The notes: generated by a model from the sequence alone, not told the origin. DNA of 64,000 nucleotides from Oryzicola mucosus (GCF_014534685.1 NZ_JACVVX010000001.1:884501-948500); one strand, 5' to 3'. Counted from the stretch's first letter, positions 1 to 9,890 are shown. Translations and numbers: made by a program.

Positions 1-14
1 AACGTTTCGCTCAT
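1..14 (-). CDS. Start of a gene running off the left edge
   Basis: Only the first four codons (Met-Ser-Glu-Thr) are in the window. The ATG reads on the minus strand at 14-12 and has a good ribosome binding site, GGGAGG, about six bases upstream. It starts 37 bp after the stop of the acyl-CoA dehydrogenase gene at 51-1217 on the same strand, so it is probably the next gene of that operon. Its product cannot be told from four residues. Confidence 0.5.
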
Positions 15-50
15 TCGGTTCCTCCCGTTTGCGCGCTGATCAGGCTGGTC

Positions 51-1217
51 CTAACCCGGCAGCCTGAGGACCGCCTTGGCCAGGATGTTGCGCTGGATTT
101 CATTGGAGCCGCCAAAGATGGCGGGTGCGCGCGAATCCAGAAACAGGTTCATGGCGTCGACCTTGGTGTCGCCGGCGTCGAGATCGTCTTCGAAGCGGGC
201 AGCCTCGCCCGCGATCTCCAGCATTTCCTCGGTGATGCGCTGATAAAGCTCGGTGTTGAAGATTTTCAGCACCGAGACATCCGCTTCCAGGTCGCCGCCG
301 GCGCGCAGCACCTTGGCGAAGCGCTCAAAGGCCGAGCCGAGGTCGTAGACATCCAGCCTGTGGCGGGCATAACGCGACAGGAACGCCTTGTCCTCGAACT
401 TGCCGGTGGCTTCCGCCAACGTTTCCAGACGCGCCAGCGCATATTCTGGCCGGGTCGGAGCGCCGAGAAAGATGCGCTCATGGCCGAGCACGGACTTGGC
501 CAGCGTCCAGCCCTGATCGACTTCGCCGACAAGATTGCCGGCGGGCACGGGCACATCGTCGAAGAAGACTTCACAGAAGTCGGCTTCCTCGCGCAGATTG
601 GGGATCGGCCGGATGCGGACGCCGGGCGTGCGCAGATCGACCAGCAGTACGGATATGCCTTCCTGGCGCTTGCCTTCGACCTTGCGGGTGCGGACCAGCA
701 GCAAAATCCAGTTGGCGCAATGGGCCAGCGTGGTCCAGATCTTCTGGCCGTTGACGACGAATTCATCGCCATCGCGGACGGCCGAGGTCTTCAGCGAGGC
801 GAGGTCGGAGCCGGAGTTGGGCTCGGAATAGCCCTGGCACCAGACATGCTCGCCCGACAGGATGCGCGGCAGGTAGTAAGCCCTCTGCTCGTCGGTGCCA
901 TATTGCAGCAAAAGCGGGCCGGTCAGCCCGATGCCATGGTCGGGAATGCGTGGGCAGCCGAGCCGGGCCCACTCCTCGACATAGATCATGTGCTTGGCAG
1001 GGTTCAGCCCCATGCCGCCATAGGCCTGCGGCCAGGTTGGCGCGAGCCAGCCCTTGTTGGCCAGAGCGTGATACCATTCGGCCACTTCGTCGAAGAGCGG
1101 GCGCTGCTTGCGCATGAAGCGCAGCTCCGCCGGGCAATTGGCATCGACCCAGTCGCGGAAGATACGGCGGAAGTCCTCGTCGGGAAGCGTGTTCCAGTCC
1201 TGCTGCGGCTCGGCCAT
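51..1217 (-). CDS. Acyl-CoA dehydrogenase family protein (388 aa)
   Basis: This should be a cytoplasmic FAD flavoenzyme that introduces the alpha-beta double bond into an acyl-CoA. The length is normal for the family. The middle domain shows the flavin and substrate binding run GYSEPNSGSDLASL followed by VNGQKIWTT, and the C-terminal helical domain ends with the family hallmark FGGSNEIQRNILAK. The ATG overlaps the stop codon of the upstream enoyl-CoA hydratase by one base (TAATG), which implies translational coupling. A second, sequence-distinct acyl-CoA dehydrogenase lies two genes upstream. Such pairs are common in operons for branched, cyclic or steroid-like acyl-CoAs, where the two may form a heteromer; that is inference. 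The substrate cannot be read from the sequence. Confidence 0.92.
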   Translation of the reverse strand: MAEPQQDWNTLPDEDFRRIFRDWVDANCPAELRFMRKQRPLFDEVAEWYHALANKGWLAPTWPQAYGGMGLNPAKHMIYVEEWARLGCPRIPDHGIGLTGPLLLQYGTDEQRAYYLPRILSGEHVWCQGYSEPNSGSDLASLKTSAVRDGDEFVVNGQKIWTTLAHCANWILLLVRTRKVEGKRQEGISVLLVDLRTPGVRIRPIPNLREEADFCEVFFDDVPVPAGNLVGEVDQGWTLAKSVLGHERIFLGAPTRPEYALARLETLAEATGKFEDKAFLSRYARHRLDVYDLGSAFERFAKVLRAGGDLEADVSVLKIFNTELYQRITEEMLEIAGEAARFEDDLDAGDTKVDAMNLFLDSRAPAIFGGSNEIQRNILAKAVLRLPG

Positions 1218-1993
1218 TAGATCGTATCCTTGAAGACGGGCTTCCGCTTTTCCAGAAAGGCGCGCATCGCTTCCTTGGAATCCTCGTGCTGCACCATCTC
1301 GTTGGTCAGGTTCTGTTCGAAACGATAGCCGTCGCGGAGCGGCATGTTCGCGACCGTGTTGATCGCCCGCTTGGCCAGGCTGAGCGCTTTCGGGCTCTTG
1401 GAGGCGATGTTGCGCGCGATCTCCATCGCCGCATCCATCAGCTCCTCGAGCGGCACGCAGGCCTCGATGATGCCCCGGCGATAGGCTTCGGAAGCGGGCA
1501 GCCGATAGCCGGTCAGGATCATCCGACGGGCAAGCGAATGCGGGAACAGGCGCATCGTGTGGCTCGCGCCGCCCATCAGGCCGATGTCGATTTCGGGCAT
1601 GCAGAAGAAAGCGTTGTCCGAGGCCAAAATGATGTCGGCATTGATGATCGGCGCCATGCCGACGCCCAGCGCAGGGCCGTTGACGGCGGCAATCACCGGC
1701 TTGTTGGATTCCATGATGCAGTTGCCGACCTCGCGCATGCGGCGCATATGCCGCGTGGTGTCGCCGGGCTGGCCGCCGACCTTGCCACGTGCCTTGATGT
1801 CGGCACCGGCCGAGAAAATCTTCTCGCGACCGGTCACGACGATGCAGCGAACGTCTGTGGCGTCATAGAGTTCATCGAACACCTGGATCATCTCTTCGCT
1901 GAACTCCAGCGACCAGGCGTTCACCGGCGGCGAGTCCATCTTCACCAGCGCGACGTGGTCTTCGATGGTAACCTTGATGAGATTGTTGAGCAT
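1217..1993 (-). CDS. Enoyl-CoA hydratase/isomerase family protein (258 aa)
   Basis: Crotonase-fold enzyme predicted to hydrate or isomerise an enoyl-CoA. The N-terminal half contains REKIFSAGADIKARG, which forms the first oxyanion-hole strand, and the middle carries AAVNGPALGVGMAPIINADI and FFCMPEIDIGLMGGASHTM. The usual catalytic glutamate position is filled (PEIDIG). The open frame extends further upstream, but the ATG at 1993 is chosen because GGGAGG sits just before it and the protein then has normal family length. It lies 17 bp after the acyl-CoA dehydrogenase at 2011-3141 and overlaps the next gene by one base. Hydratase, isomerase and hydrolase members cannot be separated here. Confidence 0.9.
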   Translation of the reverse strand: MLNNLIKVTIEDHVALVKMDSPPVNAWSLEFSEEMIQVFDELYDATDVRCIVVTGREKIFSAGADIKARGKVGGQPGDTTRHMRRMREVGNCIMESNKPVIAAVNGPALGVGMAPIINADIILASDNAFFCMPEIDIGLMGGASHTMRLFPHSLARRMILTGYRLPASEAYRRGIIEACVPLEELMDAAMEIARNIASKSPKALSLAKRAINTVANMPLRDGYRFEQNLTNEMVQHEDSKEAMRAFLEKRKPVFKDTI

Positions 1994-2010
1994 TTTATCC
2001 TCCCTGTCGA

Positions 2011-3141
2011 TCAGGCTGCGGCGCGTTCGAGGGCGACGAACTGAAGGCGCAACACCTCCGGCTGTCCGAGCGTGGCGTTCAAATTGATGGCGCGCTTGAG
2101 ATAGAGGCCGATGTCGCATTCATCGGTGAAGCCCATTGCGCCATGCAGATGCACCGCACGGCGGGTGACGGATACCGCGGCGTCGCCGGCGCGGGCCTTG
2201 GCCGCCAAGATCGCCAGGCTTGTCGCGCGCGCTGTCTCATCCCGCGCGGCATCCGCAGCGTTGACGACGGCGGCGCAGGCGAATTCCGCATCCCCCCACA
2301 TGTCGACGAGGCGGTGCTGGACGGCCTGGAAACTGGCGATCGGCTTGCCGAACTGGACACGGTCGCGGGTGTAGGCGACAGCGATTTCCAAGGCACGCGA
2401 GGCGATGCCGGCGAGTTCGGCGGCAAGCGCGAAGCGGGTGACTTCGATGGCTTCATCGAGCGCGGCCTGGACCGCCGATCCCTTGGCCAAAACCTGCGAG
2501 GCGGAAACGACGACATCCTTCAGCGTCACATGTCCAAGGCGGGAGCCGTCGACGGTCGGACGCGCGGTGACGGAAATGCCGTCCGCTGCGGCATCGATGC
2601 TCACAAGGATCAAACCATCCGGCGACCTCGCAATGGCCAGAAAGTCGGTGGCCGAATGCGGCGCCGACACGAAATGATAGCTGCCCGACAGCGCATAGCC
2701 CCCATCCGGGCGGGGTTCTGCGCTGACGTCGGACAGTTCGGCGTCGCTGCCCTGCCAGACCGGCGAGACGATACGCGAACCGTCGGCGATGCCGTTCGCG
2801 AGCGCGGTGCGCGCATTGCTTTCAGCAACTCTCTTCAGCAGAACCGAGGAGAAGACGACAAGCTGGGCGAGAGGTTCGGTCAGAAGCGAACGGCCGAGCG
2901 TCTCGCTGAGCACGGCCTGCTCTGCGAGCCCCAGCCCGGAACCGCCGAGCTCTTCCGGCAGAAGCAGACCGAGCCAGCCGGCTTCGGCCATGCCTCGCCA
3001 CAGATCGGCATCCAGGTCGGTCTCGGCTGCGCGGCGCGCGCGCAGCGCCTTGGCTCCCGGGTTCTGCTCGGCAAAGCTCGCCACGCTTTCGCGCAGCATC
3101 CCGAGCGTGCCTTCTTCATCGTCGAACATCGTTTGTGGCAT
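2011..3141 (-). CDS. Acyl-CoA dehydrogenase family protein, second paralogue (376 aa)
   Basis: FAD-dependent dehydrogenase of the acyl-CoA dehydrogenase superfamily. The N-terminal helical domain has GWLGLLLPEELGGSGLGL, and the C-terminal domain has AYTRDRVQFGKPIASFQAVQH and RRAVHLHGAMGFTDECDIG. The central domain is divergent and lacks the clear SEP-type flavin loop seen in the other dehydrogenase of this operon, so it may be the less active or partner subunit of a heteromeric pair. That idea is inference. The start at 3141 has GAGGG upstream; the frame is open further 5' but has no family similarity there. It follows the acyl-CoA ligase by 74 bp. Confidence 0.88.
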   Translation of the reverse strand: MPQTMFDDEEGTLGMLRESVASFAEQNPGAKALRARRAAETDLDADLWRGMAEAGWLGLLLPEELGGSGLGLAEQAVLSETLGRSLLTEPLAQLVVFSSVLLKRVAESNARTALANGIADGSRIVSPVWQGSDAELSDVSAEPRPDGGYALSGSYHFVSAPHSATDFLAIARSPDGLILVSIDAAADGISVTARPTVDGSRLGHVTLKDVVVSASQVLAKGSAVQAALDEAIEVTRFALAAELAGIASRALEIAVAYTRDRVQFGKPIASFQAVQHRLVDMWGDAEFACAAVVNAADAARDETARATSLAILAAKARAGDAAVSVTRRAVHLHGAMGFTDECDIGLYLKRAINLNATLGQPEVLRLQFVALERAAA

Positions 3142-3215
3142 GACACCCTCTGCTTTCGTTCGGCCAAGGCGGGATGCGCTTTCGGCGGCCGTCTTGGGAG
3201 TTGGGTCGACGTCGG

Positions 3216-4844
3216 TCAGCCCGGCAGCACGTAGTCGCGGAAGCGTTCGCGCAGCTTCATCTTCTGGAGCTTTCCGGTTGCGGTGTGCGGCAGCTCGTCG
3301 ACGAAGACGATGTCGTCGGGCAGCCACCATTTCGCCACCCGCTCGGACAGGAACTGCTTGAGTTCGTCCGATGTCGGCGGATTGCCGTCCTTGGCGACGG
3401 CGACCAGCAGCGGACGCTCCTGCCATTTGGGATGGGCGATGCCGATGACAGCCGCCTCATGGATGCCGGGATGGGCGACCGCGGCATTTTCCAGATCGAT
3501 GGAGCTGATCCATTCGCCGCCGGATTTGATGACATCCTTGGAGCGGTCGGTGATCAGTACATAGCCGTCGCTGTCGATCTTGGCGACGTCGCCGGTGGAG
3601 AACCAGCCCTCCTTGTCGAGCACGTCGCCGCCCTCGCTGCGGTAGTAGCCTGATGTCACCCAGGGGCCGCGCACCTGCAGGTCCCCTGCGATCGAACCGT
3701 CATGCGGCAACACCTGGCCTTCGTCGTTGACGATGCGGAGGTCGACGCCGTAGATCGCGCGGCCTTGCTTGGCCTGGACATCCACCTTTTCGTCGAAGGA
3801 GAGGTCCTTGTGCTTGGACAACAGATTGGAGATGGAGGCCAGCGGGCTTGTCTCGGTCATGCCCCAGGCATGCAGCACATAGATGCCCATCCTGTTGAAT
3901 TTTTCGATGATGGATCGTGGCGCGGACGAACCGCCGATAACCACGCGCTTGATCTTGAGATCGTTGGGATCGAGGCTTGGCGTTTCGTCGATATATTTGA
4001 ACAGTCCCAGCCAGACCGTGGGAACGCCGAGCGAGAAGGTGCATTGCTCGGCGACGGCCAGTTCGTAGAGGCTCTTGCCGTCGAGATTGGGGCCGGGCAG
4101 CACCAGCTTGGCGCCGCACATGGCAGATGCATAAGGAATGCCCCAGGCGTTGACGTGAAACAGCGGCACCGACAGCAGCGTGGTGTCGCGGCTGGACAGT
4201 TGCAGGCCGTCGGCCTGGCAGGCGATGAAGGAATGCAGCACGGTCGAGCGATGGCTGTAGAGCACGCCCTTGGGATTGCCTGTGGTACCCGAGGTATAGC
4301 AGAGCGACGAGGCTGTGCGCTCATCGAAGTCAGGCCATTCGAGTTCGCCGTCCTGTGCCTCGATCAGCGTTTCGTAGCAGAGGCAGTTCGCGACATGGGC
4401 GGGCATGTGGGCGGCATCGGTCATGGCGATGAAATCGCGCACCAGCGGCAGCTTCGGCTGCAAGCCGGCGACCATGTCGGCAAAACTGATGTCGAAAAGC
4501 AGGACGCTGCTTTCGGCATGATTGAGGATGTATTCGATCTGCTCGAGGAACAGCCGCGGATTGACCGTATGCAGCACGGCGCCGATGCCGGAAACGGCAA
4601 AGTAAAGCTCGAGGTGGCGGTGCGTGTTCCAGGCCAGGGTCGCCACCCGGTCGCCCGGTTTGACGCCCTTTTCGATCAGCGCCTCGGCAATTTTGGCAGC
4701 GCGCTCGGCCAGGCCGGCATAGGTCGTGCGGACGGTCGGGCCTTCGACCGTGCGGCTGACGATTTCCGTATCAGAATGGAAACGCCGGGCGTGCTCGAGC
4801 AACGAAGAAATGAGCAACGGGCGGTCCTGCATCAGACCCTGCAT
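3216..4844 (-). CDS. Fatty-acyl-CoA ligase, AMP-forming (542 aa)
   Basis: ANL-superfamily ligase that activates a carboxylic acid as acyl-AMP and transfers it to CoA. The P-loop [15 protein letters not shown] lies near residues 180-195, the adenylate motif [12 protein letters not shown] near 418, the hinge segment [15 protein letters not shown] near 433, and the catalytic lysine region [16 protein letters not shown] close to the end. Medium/long-chain and DMSP-type ligases share this layout. The ATG at 4844 has an excellent site, AGGAGGAGG, eight bases upstream. It is the first gene of the minus-strand operon reaching the left edge, and is divergent from the fused beta-oxidation gene. A palindrome in the shared promoter gap is described separately. 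Confidence 0.92.
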   Translation of the reverse strand: MQGLMQDRPLLISSLLEHARRFHSDTEIVSRTVEGPTVRTTYAGLAERAAKIAEALIEKGVKPGDRVATLAWNTHRHLELYFAVSGIGAVLHTVNPRLFLEQIEYILNHAESSVLLFDISFADMVAGLQPKLPLVRDFIAMTDAAHMPAHVANCLCYETLIEAQDGELEWPDFDERTASSLCYTSGTTGNPKGVLYSHRSTVLHSFIACQADGLQLSSRDTTLLSVPLFHVNAWGIPYASAMCGAKLVLPGPNLDGKSLYELAVAEQCTFSLGVPTVWLGLFKYIDETPSLDPNDLKIKRVVIGGSSAPRSIIEKFNRMGIYVLHAWGMTETSPLASISNLLSKHKDLSFDEKVDVQAKQGRAIYGVDLRIVNDEGQVLPHDGSIAGDLQVRGPWVTSGYYRSEGGDVLDKEGWFSTGDVAKIDSDGYVLITDRSKDVIKSGGEWISSIDLENAAVAHPGIHEAAVIGIAHPKWQERPLLVAVAKDGNPPTSDELKQFLSERVAKWWLPDDIVFVDELPHTATGKLQKMKLRERFRDYVLPG

Positions 4845-4943
4845 AGAACGTCCTCCTCCTGTGCGACCTCTCCCGCACCGAACGAAAAGACATTTCCCAA
4901 TTACCGACCGTGAAGTCAAAGCAATCGCGGGCCGAAGGAAAAA

Positions 4944-4957
4944 TTCACCAGTGTGAA
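4944..4957. promoter_or_regulatory. TTCA-N6-TGAA palindrome, candidate IclR operator (site 1)
   Basis: The 14 bases TTCACCAGTGTGAA form a palindrome with five-base arms (TTCAC/GTGAA). It lies in the gap between the divergent acyl-CoA ligase (start 4844) and the fused hydratase/dehydrogenase (start 5083). The same TTCA-N6-TGAA frame recurs at 8906, 14737 and 17334, each time in a promoter gap of this catabolic block. Binding by the IclR protein at 8104-8880 is inferred. Confidence 0.55.
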
Positions 4958-5082
4958 AGATCGACGTACCGCGCCGACACGGCTACAAAGCTCGCGCCAA
5001 CGGTTGACGGTACACATCCATCGCCGGAGAAAGAAGGTCGGTTCTAAGCTGCCGGATGCGGCGCATGGAGGAGAATTTGCAG

Positions 5083-7149
5083 ATGACGAATTTCGTGGGG
5101 GTAACGCGCAACGGCGACGTAGCTGTGGTTTTGCTCGACAATCCGCCAGTGAACGCCTTGAGCCTGCACTTGCGCGAACCGCTGGCCAAAGCGCTTGGCG
5201 AACTTAGCGACGACGCAGGCGTGGCGGCTATCGTGCTGGCCTGCGCAGGCCGCACCTTCGTCTCAGGTGCCGATATCACCGAGTTCGGAACGCCGAAACA
5301 ATTGCAGTCGCCGTCGCTGCCGGATCTATGCGCGTTGCTCGATACGATTGCCAAGCCCACCGTGGCCGCGGTTCATGGGACGGCGCTTGGCGGCGGGCTC
5401 GAACTCGCAATGTCCTGCCATTATCGCGTGGCGGATGCCGGCGCGAAGGTCGGACTGCCGGAAGTCAAGCTTGGCATCTTGCCGGGTTCGGGCGGGACGG
5501 TAAGGCTTCCGCGCCTCGCCGGCCCGGAGAAAGCCTTGAAGATGATCGTGAGCGGTGCGCCGATCGGCGCGCAGGAGGCTCTTGCGGCGGGGATCGTCGA
5601 CGAAGTGGCGCAGGGCGATCTGGTCGAAGCGGCAGTGGCGTTCGCGCGCCAAAAGGCCGCGTCCGGCGCGAATCATGTGCCTGTGCGAAACCGGGACGAG
5701 AAGCTTGCCGCGGCGAAGGCCGACCTGTCGGCATTCGATGCGGCTGCCGCCGAGCTGAAGAAGAAGGCGCGCGGTCTCGATGCGCCCGTTGCCTGCGCAC
5801 AGGCCGTGCGCAACGCGATTGTGCTGCCTTTCGACGAAGCGCTGCGCAAGGAGCGCGAAGCTTTCCTGACACTCGTTGCCGGAACGCAATCGCGCGCCCA
5901 GCGTCACCTGTTCTTTGCCGAGCGTGAAGCGGCCAAGGTGCCCGGCTTGGCGGGCGCCAAGTCTCGCGATATCCGCAAGGTGGGCGTCATCGGCGCAGGC
6001 ACGATGGGCGGCGGCATCGCCATGTCCTTCGTCAATGCAGGCATTCCCGTCACCGTCCTGGAAATGACAGATGCCGCGCTGGACCGTGGCTTTGCCACCA
6101 TCGAGAAGAACTATTCCGTCTCGGTGTCGCGCGGGTCGCTGAAGGAGGCGGACAAGGCCTCGCGGATGCAGCTTTTGTCGCGTACCACCGACTATGCCGA
6201 CCTCGCCGATTGCGACCTGATCATCGAGGCTGTCTTCGAGGAGATGTCGGTCAAGCACGAGGTCTTCGGCAAGCTGGAAAAGATCGCCAAGGAGGGTGCT
6301 ATCCTGGCATCGAACACATCCTATCTCGACGTCAACGAGATAGCCGCGGGCACGAACCGGCCGGCCGATGTGCTGGGGATGCATTTCTTTTCGCCGGCTA
6401 ACGTCATGAAGCTTCTGGAAATCGTTCGCGCTGAAAAGACTGCGCCGGACGCGCTCGCGGCTGCGGTCGCCGTGGCCAGGAAGATCGGCAAGGTGCCGGT
6501 CGTCGTGGGCGTGTGCCACGGCTTCGTCGGCAACCGCATGCTGGGCGCGCGCGGCGCCGAATCGGAGGCGTTGCTGCTGGAGGGGGCGACGCCCGCGCAG
6601 GTCGACAAGGTGTTTACGGATTTCGGCTGGCCGATGGGGCCTTTCCAAATGCACGATCTGGCGGGCCTCGACATCAGCTGGCGCAACCGCAAGTCGCGCG
6701 GCGAAACCGCTGCCATCGCGGATGCGCTGTGCGAGCAGGGCCGGTTCGGCCAGAAGACCGGGCGCGGCTTCTATATCTATGAGAACGGGTCGCGTACGCC
6801 GGTGTCCGATCCGGAAGTAACCACGCTGATCGAGCAGAAGCGTCGCGAACGCGGCATCCAGGCGCGCGAGATCGGCGAGCAGGAAATCATCGAGCGCACG
6901 CTCTATCCGATGATCAATGAAGGCGCGAAGATCGTTGAAGAAGGCATCGCGGCGCGGTCGTCCGATATCGATGTGGTCTGGACGAACGGTTATGGTTTCC
7001 CGATCGGCAAGGGCGGCCCGATGTTCTGGGCCGAACTGGAAGGCATGTCCAAGGTGGTCGAAGGCTTGCGTCGCTGGCACGAACGGACTGGCAAGCCGGT
7101 GTACGCGCCGGCACAATCCCTGGTCGGCAAGGCACAGGCCGCCGCCTGA
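5083..7149 (+). CDS. Fused enoyl-CoA hydratase / 3-hydroxyacyl-CoA dehydrogenase (688 aa)
   Basis: Bifunctional beta-oxidation enzyme of the FadB/FadJ alpha-subunit type, hydrating enoyl-CoA and then oxidising the 3-hydroxy product with NAD. The N-terminal crotonase domain (about 1-190) has [14 protein letters not shown] and [16 protein letters not shown], including the two catalytic acidic positions. The NAD-binding domain starts at [17 protein letters not shown] (about 299), and the catalytic histidine is in [14 protein letters not shown] (about 434). The start at 5083 is preferred to the upstream in-frame ATG at 5065 because GGAGGAG sits about ten bases before it. No thiolase (FadA/FadI) gene is adjacent, so the thiolytic step must come from elsewhere. 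It ends in a convergent terminator shared with the next gene. Confidence 0.95.
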   Translation: MTNFVGVTRNGDVAVVLLDNPPVNALSLHLREPLAKALGELSDDAGVAAIVLACAGRTFVSGADITEFGTPKQLQSPSLPDLCALLDTIAKPTVAAVHGTALGGGLELAMSCHYRVADAGAKVGLPEVKLGILPGSGGTVRLPRLAGPEKALKMIVSGAPIGAQEALAAGIVDEVAQGDLVEAAVAFARQKAASGANHVPVRNRDEKLAAAKADLSAFDAAAAELKKKARGLDAPVACAQAVRNAIVLPFDEALRKEREAFLTLVAGTQSRAQRHLFFAEREAAKVPGLAGAKSRDIRKVGVIGAGTMGGGIAMSFVNAGIPVTVLEMTDAALDRGFATIEKNYSVSVSRGSLKEADKASRMQLLSRTTDYADLADCDLIIEAVFEEMSVKHEVFGKLEKIAKEGAILASNTSYLDVNEIAAGTNRPADVLGMHFFSPANVMKLLEIVRAEKTAPDALAAAVAVARKIGKVPVVVGVCHGFVGNRMLGARGAESEALLLEGATPAQVDKVFTDFGWPMGPFQMHDLAGLDISWRNRKSRGETAAIADALCEQGRFGQKTGRGFYIYENGSRTPVSDPEVTTLIEQKRRERGIQAREIGEQEIIERTLYPMINEGAKIVEEGIAARSSDIDVVWTNGYGFPIGKGGPMFWAELEGMSKVVEGLRRWHERTGKPVYAPAQSLVGKAQAAA

Positions 7150-7164
7150 GCCTGGCTTTTACCC

Positions 7165-7189
7165 CAAGGGCCGCTGTCAGCGGCCCTTG
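7165..7189. terminator. Bidirectional terminator hairpin
   Basis: Perfect inverted repeat CAAGGGCCGC / GCGGCCCTTG with a five-base loop, placed between two convergent genes. The stop codon of the minus-strand PaaG-like gene lies in the loop. A TTTT run sits on the far side for minus-strand transcription. Confidence 0.75.
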
Positions 7190-7977
7190 AACGCCGGGGT
7201 TTGCTTGGCACGAAATGCTTCGACACCGGTGCGGTAGTCGTCACTTCGTCCTGCCTCGCCCTGCAACCGAGCTTCGAGATCGAGCTGTTCGGAAAGGTCG
7301 TTTGAAGCCGATGCGAGGAACGCCTGCTTCAGAAGGGCGAAGCCCTTGGTCGGGCGCGCCGCGAGTTCGCCGCATAGTTGGCGCGCATAGCCGTCCAGAT
7401 CGGCATCGTCTACCACCTTCCAGATCATGCCCCATTCGGCGGCAAGCTCAGCCGACACAGGTTCGGCGAGGATGGCAAGCGCCCGCGCGCGGGCGTCGCC
7501 TATCAGCCTGGGAAGTGTCCAGGTGCCTCCGGCATCGGGGATCAGTCCCAGCTTAGAAAAGGACTGGATGAACCGGGCTGAGCGTGCTGCGACAACGATA
7601 TCGCAGGCCAGCGCAACATTGGCGCCGGCGCCCGCTGCGACCCCATTGACGGCGGCGATCACCGGCTTCGACATGCTGCGGATGCGCCGTATCAGGGGAT
7701 TGTAGTTGTCCTTCAAGGACGCGCTCAAATCCGGCGGCGCGTCGGGCGTGAATACCCGGTCGGAGAGATCCTGGCCGGTGCAGAAGCCCTTGCCGGCTCC
7801 GGTGAGCAGTACGGCGCGGCATCGCTCATCCTGCTCAGCCGCATCGAGGGCTTGTCTGAGCTGATGATGCATCTCAGCGTTGAACGCGTTCAGTTTGTCA
7901 GGTCTGTTCAGCGTTATGACGGCATAGCCATCGCCGTTCTCAACAAGGACAGACGCGATTTTTTCTGAATCGGACAT
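7177..7977 (-). CDS. Enoyl-CoA hydratase/isomerase, PaaG-like (266 aa)
   Basis: Crotonase-family protein most like 2-(1,2-epoxyphenyl)acetyl-CoA isomerase PaaG and related enoyl-CoA isomerases. It has ITLNRPDKLNAFNAEM at the N terminus, LLTGAGKGFCTGQDLSDR for the first oxyanion strand, AAVNGVAAGAGANVALACDI, and SKLGLIPDAGGTWTLPR. In PaaG an aspartate takes the place of the hydratase glutamate, and the PDAGG motif here fits that pattern. The start is uncertain: an in-frame GTG at 7986 is possible, and neither start has a strong ribosome binding site. No other phenylacetate genes are nearby, so PaaG function is not implied; ring or double-bond isomerisation is the safer reading. Confidence 0.87.
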   Translation of the reverse strand: MSDSEKIASVLVENGDGYAVITLNRPDKLNAFNAEMHHQLRQALDAAEQDERCRAVLLTGAGKGFCTGQDLSDRVFTPDAPPDLSASLKDNYNPLIRRIRSMSKPVIAAVNGVAAGAGANVALACDIVVAARSARFIQSFSKLGLIPDAGGTWTLPRLIGDARARALAILAEPVSAELAAEWGMIWKVVDDADLDGYARQLCGELAARPTKGFALLKQAFLASASNDLSEQLDLEARLQGEAGRSDDYRTGVEAFRAKQTPAFKGR

Positions 7978-8103
7978 AAAGCTCACTAGCGACGGTTGGA
8001 TCGAGATTAATCTAATTTGCCGGCAAAATTATCCATGCCGCAAATCGGGACGGGTCGTAACCGTTTTGGGTTACCGCGTCCTCCGATACGAGGCAAGCGA
8101 TGC

Positions 8104-8880
8104 TCAGAGCTCGATCTGGATCGGCACGTCGAAATCGTCCCGGACCTTGACGGAGCGGACCGCGGACAGCAACGCGTTGAGGTAGCGGTCGTGGTTCTTG
8201 CGCATGCGGTCCATGATGCCGCCCATGCCAAGTACGACGGGCTGGCCTTGCATGGTCGCCGGCAAAAGCGCGCAGAGCGAGCGGCCGCCTTCCAAGGGAA
8301 CATTTTCGGCAACCGCGTAGCCGTTGGTGCGGACTTCCGTGATTTTTTCCATCATGTCCCGCACCTTCACGCGCTGTGCGCTGGGCGTGGCTATGTTGGC
8401 GCGGCGCACCAGATTGTCGATCTTTTCGTCGCTCACCGTCGACAAGAGAACCCAACCGGCGGCGGACTGAGTGAGAGGGCGGATCACGCCTTCGTCGAGG
8501 TGAAAACGCAGCGCATGAATCGAGTCCATCGTCTGCACATATTGCAGGTAGATGTCGTTTTTCGAGCCGATGAAAATGCCTTCGCCGGTAGCGGCATGTA
8601 CGTCGCGCATGGCGTCCAGAATCTCTCCCGTGCCGAACAATTTGCGCGGAATCCAGTCGCCCAATGACGTCACTTTCGGCGTCGGAAAATACAGCCGGGC
8701 GCGCCGGTCGAAGTTCAAATAGCCGAGATTTATCAATGTTTTGAGAAGGACGGTTGCGCTCGACTGGGGATAGCCCAGATCGGCTGCGATCTCCGACATC
8801 GAGCGTTCCTGCTGAACCAGCCGGAAATATTCGAGAATCTCGATGGCGCGCGACGCCGACTTCACCTGCGAAGCTTGCAT
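8104..8880 (-). CDS. IclR-family transcriptional regulator (258 aa)
   Basis: DNA-binding regulator with an N-terminal winged helix (about 1-65; SASRAIEILEYFRLV ... SMSEIAADLGYPQSSATVLLKTL) and a C-terminal effector-binding domain (RDVHAATGEGIFIGS, DMMEKITEVRTNGYAV). The ATG at 8880 is chosen because GGAGGAGGAG precedes it by nine bases; longer in-frame starts exist but lack support. It is divergent from the SDR gene at 9065 and sits centrally in the catabolic block. A TTCA-N6-TGAA element lies just upstream of its own start, which fits autoregulation and control of the neighbouring operons. IclR proteins typically sense small acids or pathway intermediates; the effector is unknown. Confidence 0.93.
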   Translation of the reverse strand: MQASQVKSASRAIEILEYFRLVQQERSMSEIAADLGYPQSSATVLLKTLINLGYLNFDRRARLYFPTPKVTSLGDWIPRKLFGTGEILDAMRDVHAATGEGIFIGSKNDIYLQYVQTMDSIHALRFHLDEGVIRPLTQSAAGWVLLSTVSDEKIDNLVRRANIATPSAQRVKVRDMMEKITEVRTNGYAVAENVPLEGGRSLCALLPATMQGQPVVLGMGGIMDRMRKNHDRYLNALLSAVRSVKVRDDFDVPIQIEL

Positions 8881-8905
8881 TGGGGCTGGCTCCTCCTCCA
8901 CCCGT

Positions 8906-8922
8906 TTCATATACGTGAATGT
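8906..8922. promoter_or_regulatory. TTCA-N6-TGAATGT element, candidate IclR operator (site 2)
   Basis: TTCATATACGTGAATGT lies in the divergent gap between iclR (start 8880) and the SDR gene (start 9065). It shares TTCA-N6-TGAATGT with the site at 17334. Two ATACGT copies at 8911 and 8929 overlap or flank it and could be a second part of the operator. Confidence 0.55.
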
Positions 8923-9064
8923 ATCCCATACGTAGGGAAAGTTCTGGTTGCGTGCAACCGCCTGTGACATCTTCCGGACCGTCGGCAGCACCCTTGCGGT
9001 GCATGGGAGCTTGCCGTCGCCCCTCGCCGCAAGGTTCGATGGGGCAGGAGGAAGGCGAGGACAT

Positions 9065-9823
9065 ATGGCAGGCAGACTTGAGGGCGCGGTTGCGCTTGTG
9101 ACCGGTGGCGGGCGCGGCATCGGCCGTGCGATCAGCGAGGCCTATGCTCGCGAGGGCGCGGCCGTCGGCGTCATGGATCTGAAGGCGGAAATCGCCGATG
9201 CAGCGGTTGAAGACATTCGCAAATCCGGCGGCAAGGCTTTGGCCATCGTTGGCAATGTCGGCAAGCGCGAGCAGGTGTTCGCCGGCGCTGAGGCGCTCAA
9301 ATCAGCATTCGGGCCGACCACGATTCTGGTCAACAACGCGATGTGGAATCGTTACGGCCCGCTGGAAGAGCAGACCGAGGACATGATCGGCCGTATGATC
9401 GATGTCGGCTTCAAGGGGGTGATCTGGGGCTACCAGGCTGTGCTGCCGCAGATGCGCGAAGCCGGCAAGGGCGCCATCGTCAACATCGCCTCGCCGTCGG
9501 CGGTTCTCGCCATGAAGCACGGTATCATGTACAGCGCGGTGAAGGCGGCGGTTGCTGCATCGACGCGCTCGGCCGCGGCCGAATTCGGCCCGATGAACAT
9601 CCGCGTCAACGCCATTGCGCCCGGCTCGACCCAGACGGACGGCGCCAATCTTGTCGTGTCCGAAGATGGATGGGAGCGCCGCCGCCAGCGCGTGCCGCTC
9701 GGTCGTCTCGGCCAACCCGAAGACATTGCCAATGCGGCGGTTTTCCTGGCTTCCGACGAAGCAAGTTTCGTGTCCGGCGACATGATGTTCGTCGATGGGG
9801 CGATGACCTTCGCATTTTCCTGA
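9065..9823 (+). CDS. Short-chain dehydrogenase/reductase (252 aa)
   Basis: Classical SDR oxidoreductase, expected to oxidise an alcohol or reduce a ketone with NAD(P). The cofactor motif TGGGRGIG is at residues 13-20, the catalytic Ser is in NIASPSAV (about 140), and YSAVK supplies Tyr (about 155) and Lys. The usual NNAG is NNAM. The C-terminal VSGDMMFVDGAMTFAFS is typical. The start at 9065 has two candidate binding sites (AGGAGG at 9046 and GCGAGG at 9055). It opens the plus-strand series that includes a periplasmic binding protein, a lactonase and an acyl-CoA synthetase, so alcohol oxidation in a cyclic-compound pathway is plausible but not proven. Confidence 0.92.
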   Translation: MAGRLEGAVALVTGGGRGIGRAISEAYAREGAAVGVMDLKAEIADAAVEDIRKSGGKALAIVGNVGKREQVFAGAEALKSAFGPTTILVNNAMWNRYGPLEEQTEDMIGRMIDVGFKGVIWGYQAVLPQMREAGKGAIVNIASPSAVLAMKHGIMYSAVKAAVAASTRSAAAEFGPMNIRVNAIAPGSTQTDGANLVVSEDGWERRRQRVPLGRLGQPEDIANAAVFLASDEASFVSGDMMFVDGAMTFAFS

Positions 9824-9890
9824 TTTTGGCCGGAGGGGGCCAACAACACAGCCCGAACCAGAGGTCCGGGCGCTAGAGGAGGAGACTGAC

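Noticed and set aside
360-1220. Long plus-strand open frame opposite the first acyl-CoA dehydrogenase
   Set aside because: It mirrors a clear gene, has no family motif or ribosome binding site, and open antisense frames are expected in GC-rich DNA. The same holds for other long antisense frames, such as 5326-7116 and 15369-17000.
5004-5032. TTGACG as a -35 box for the fused beta-oxidation gene
   Set aside because: No acceptable -10 hexamer lies at 16-18 bases spacing.
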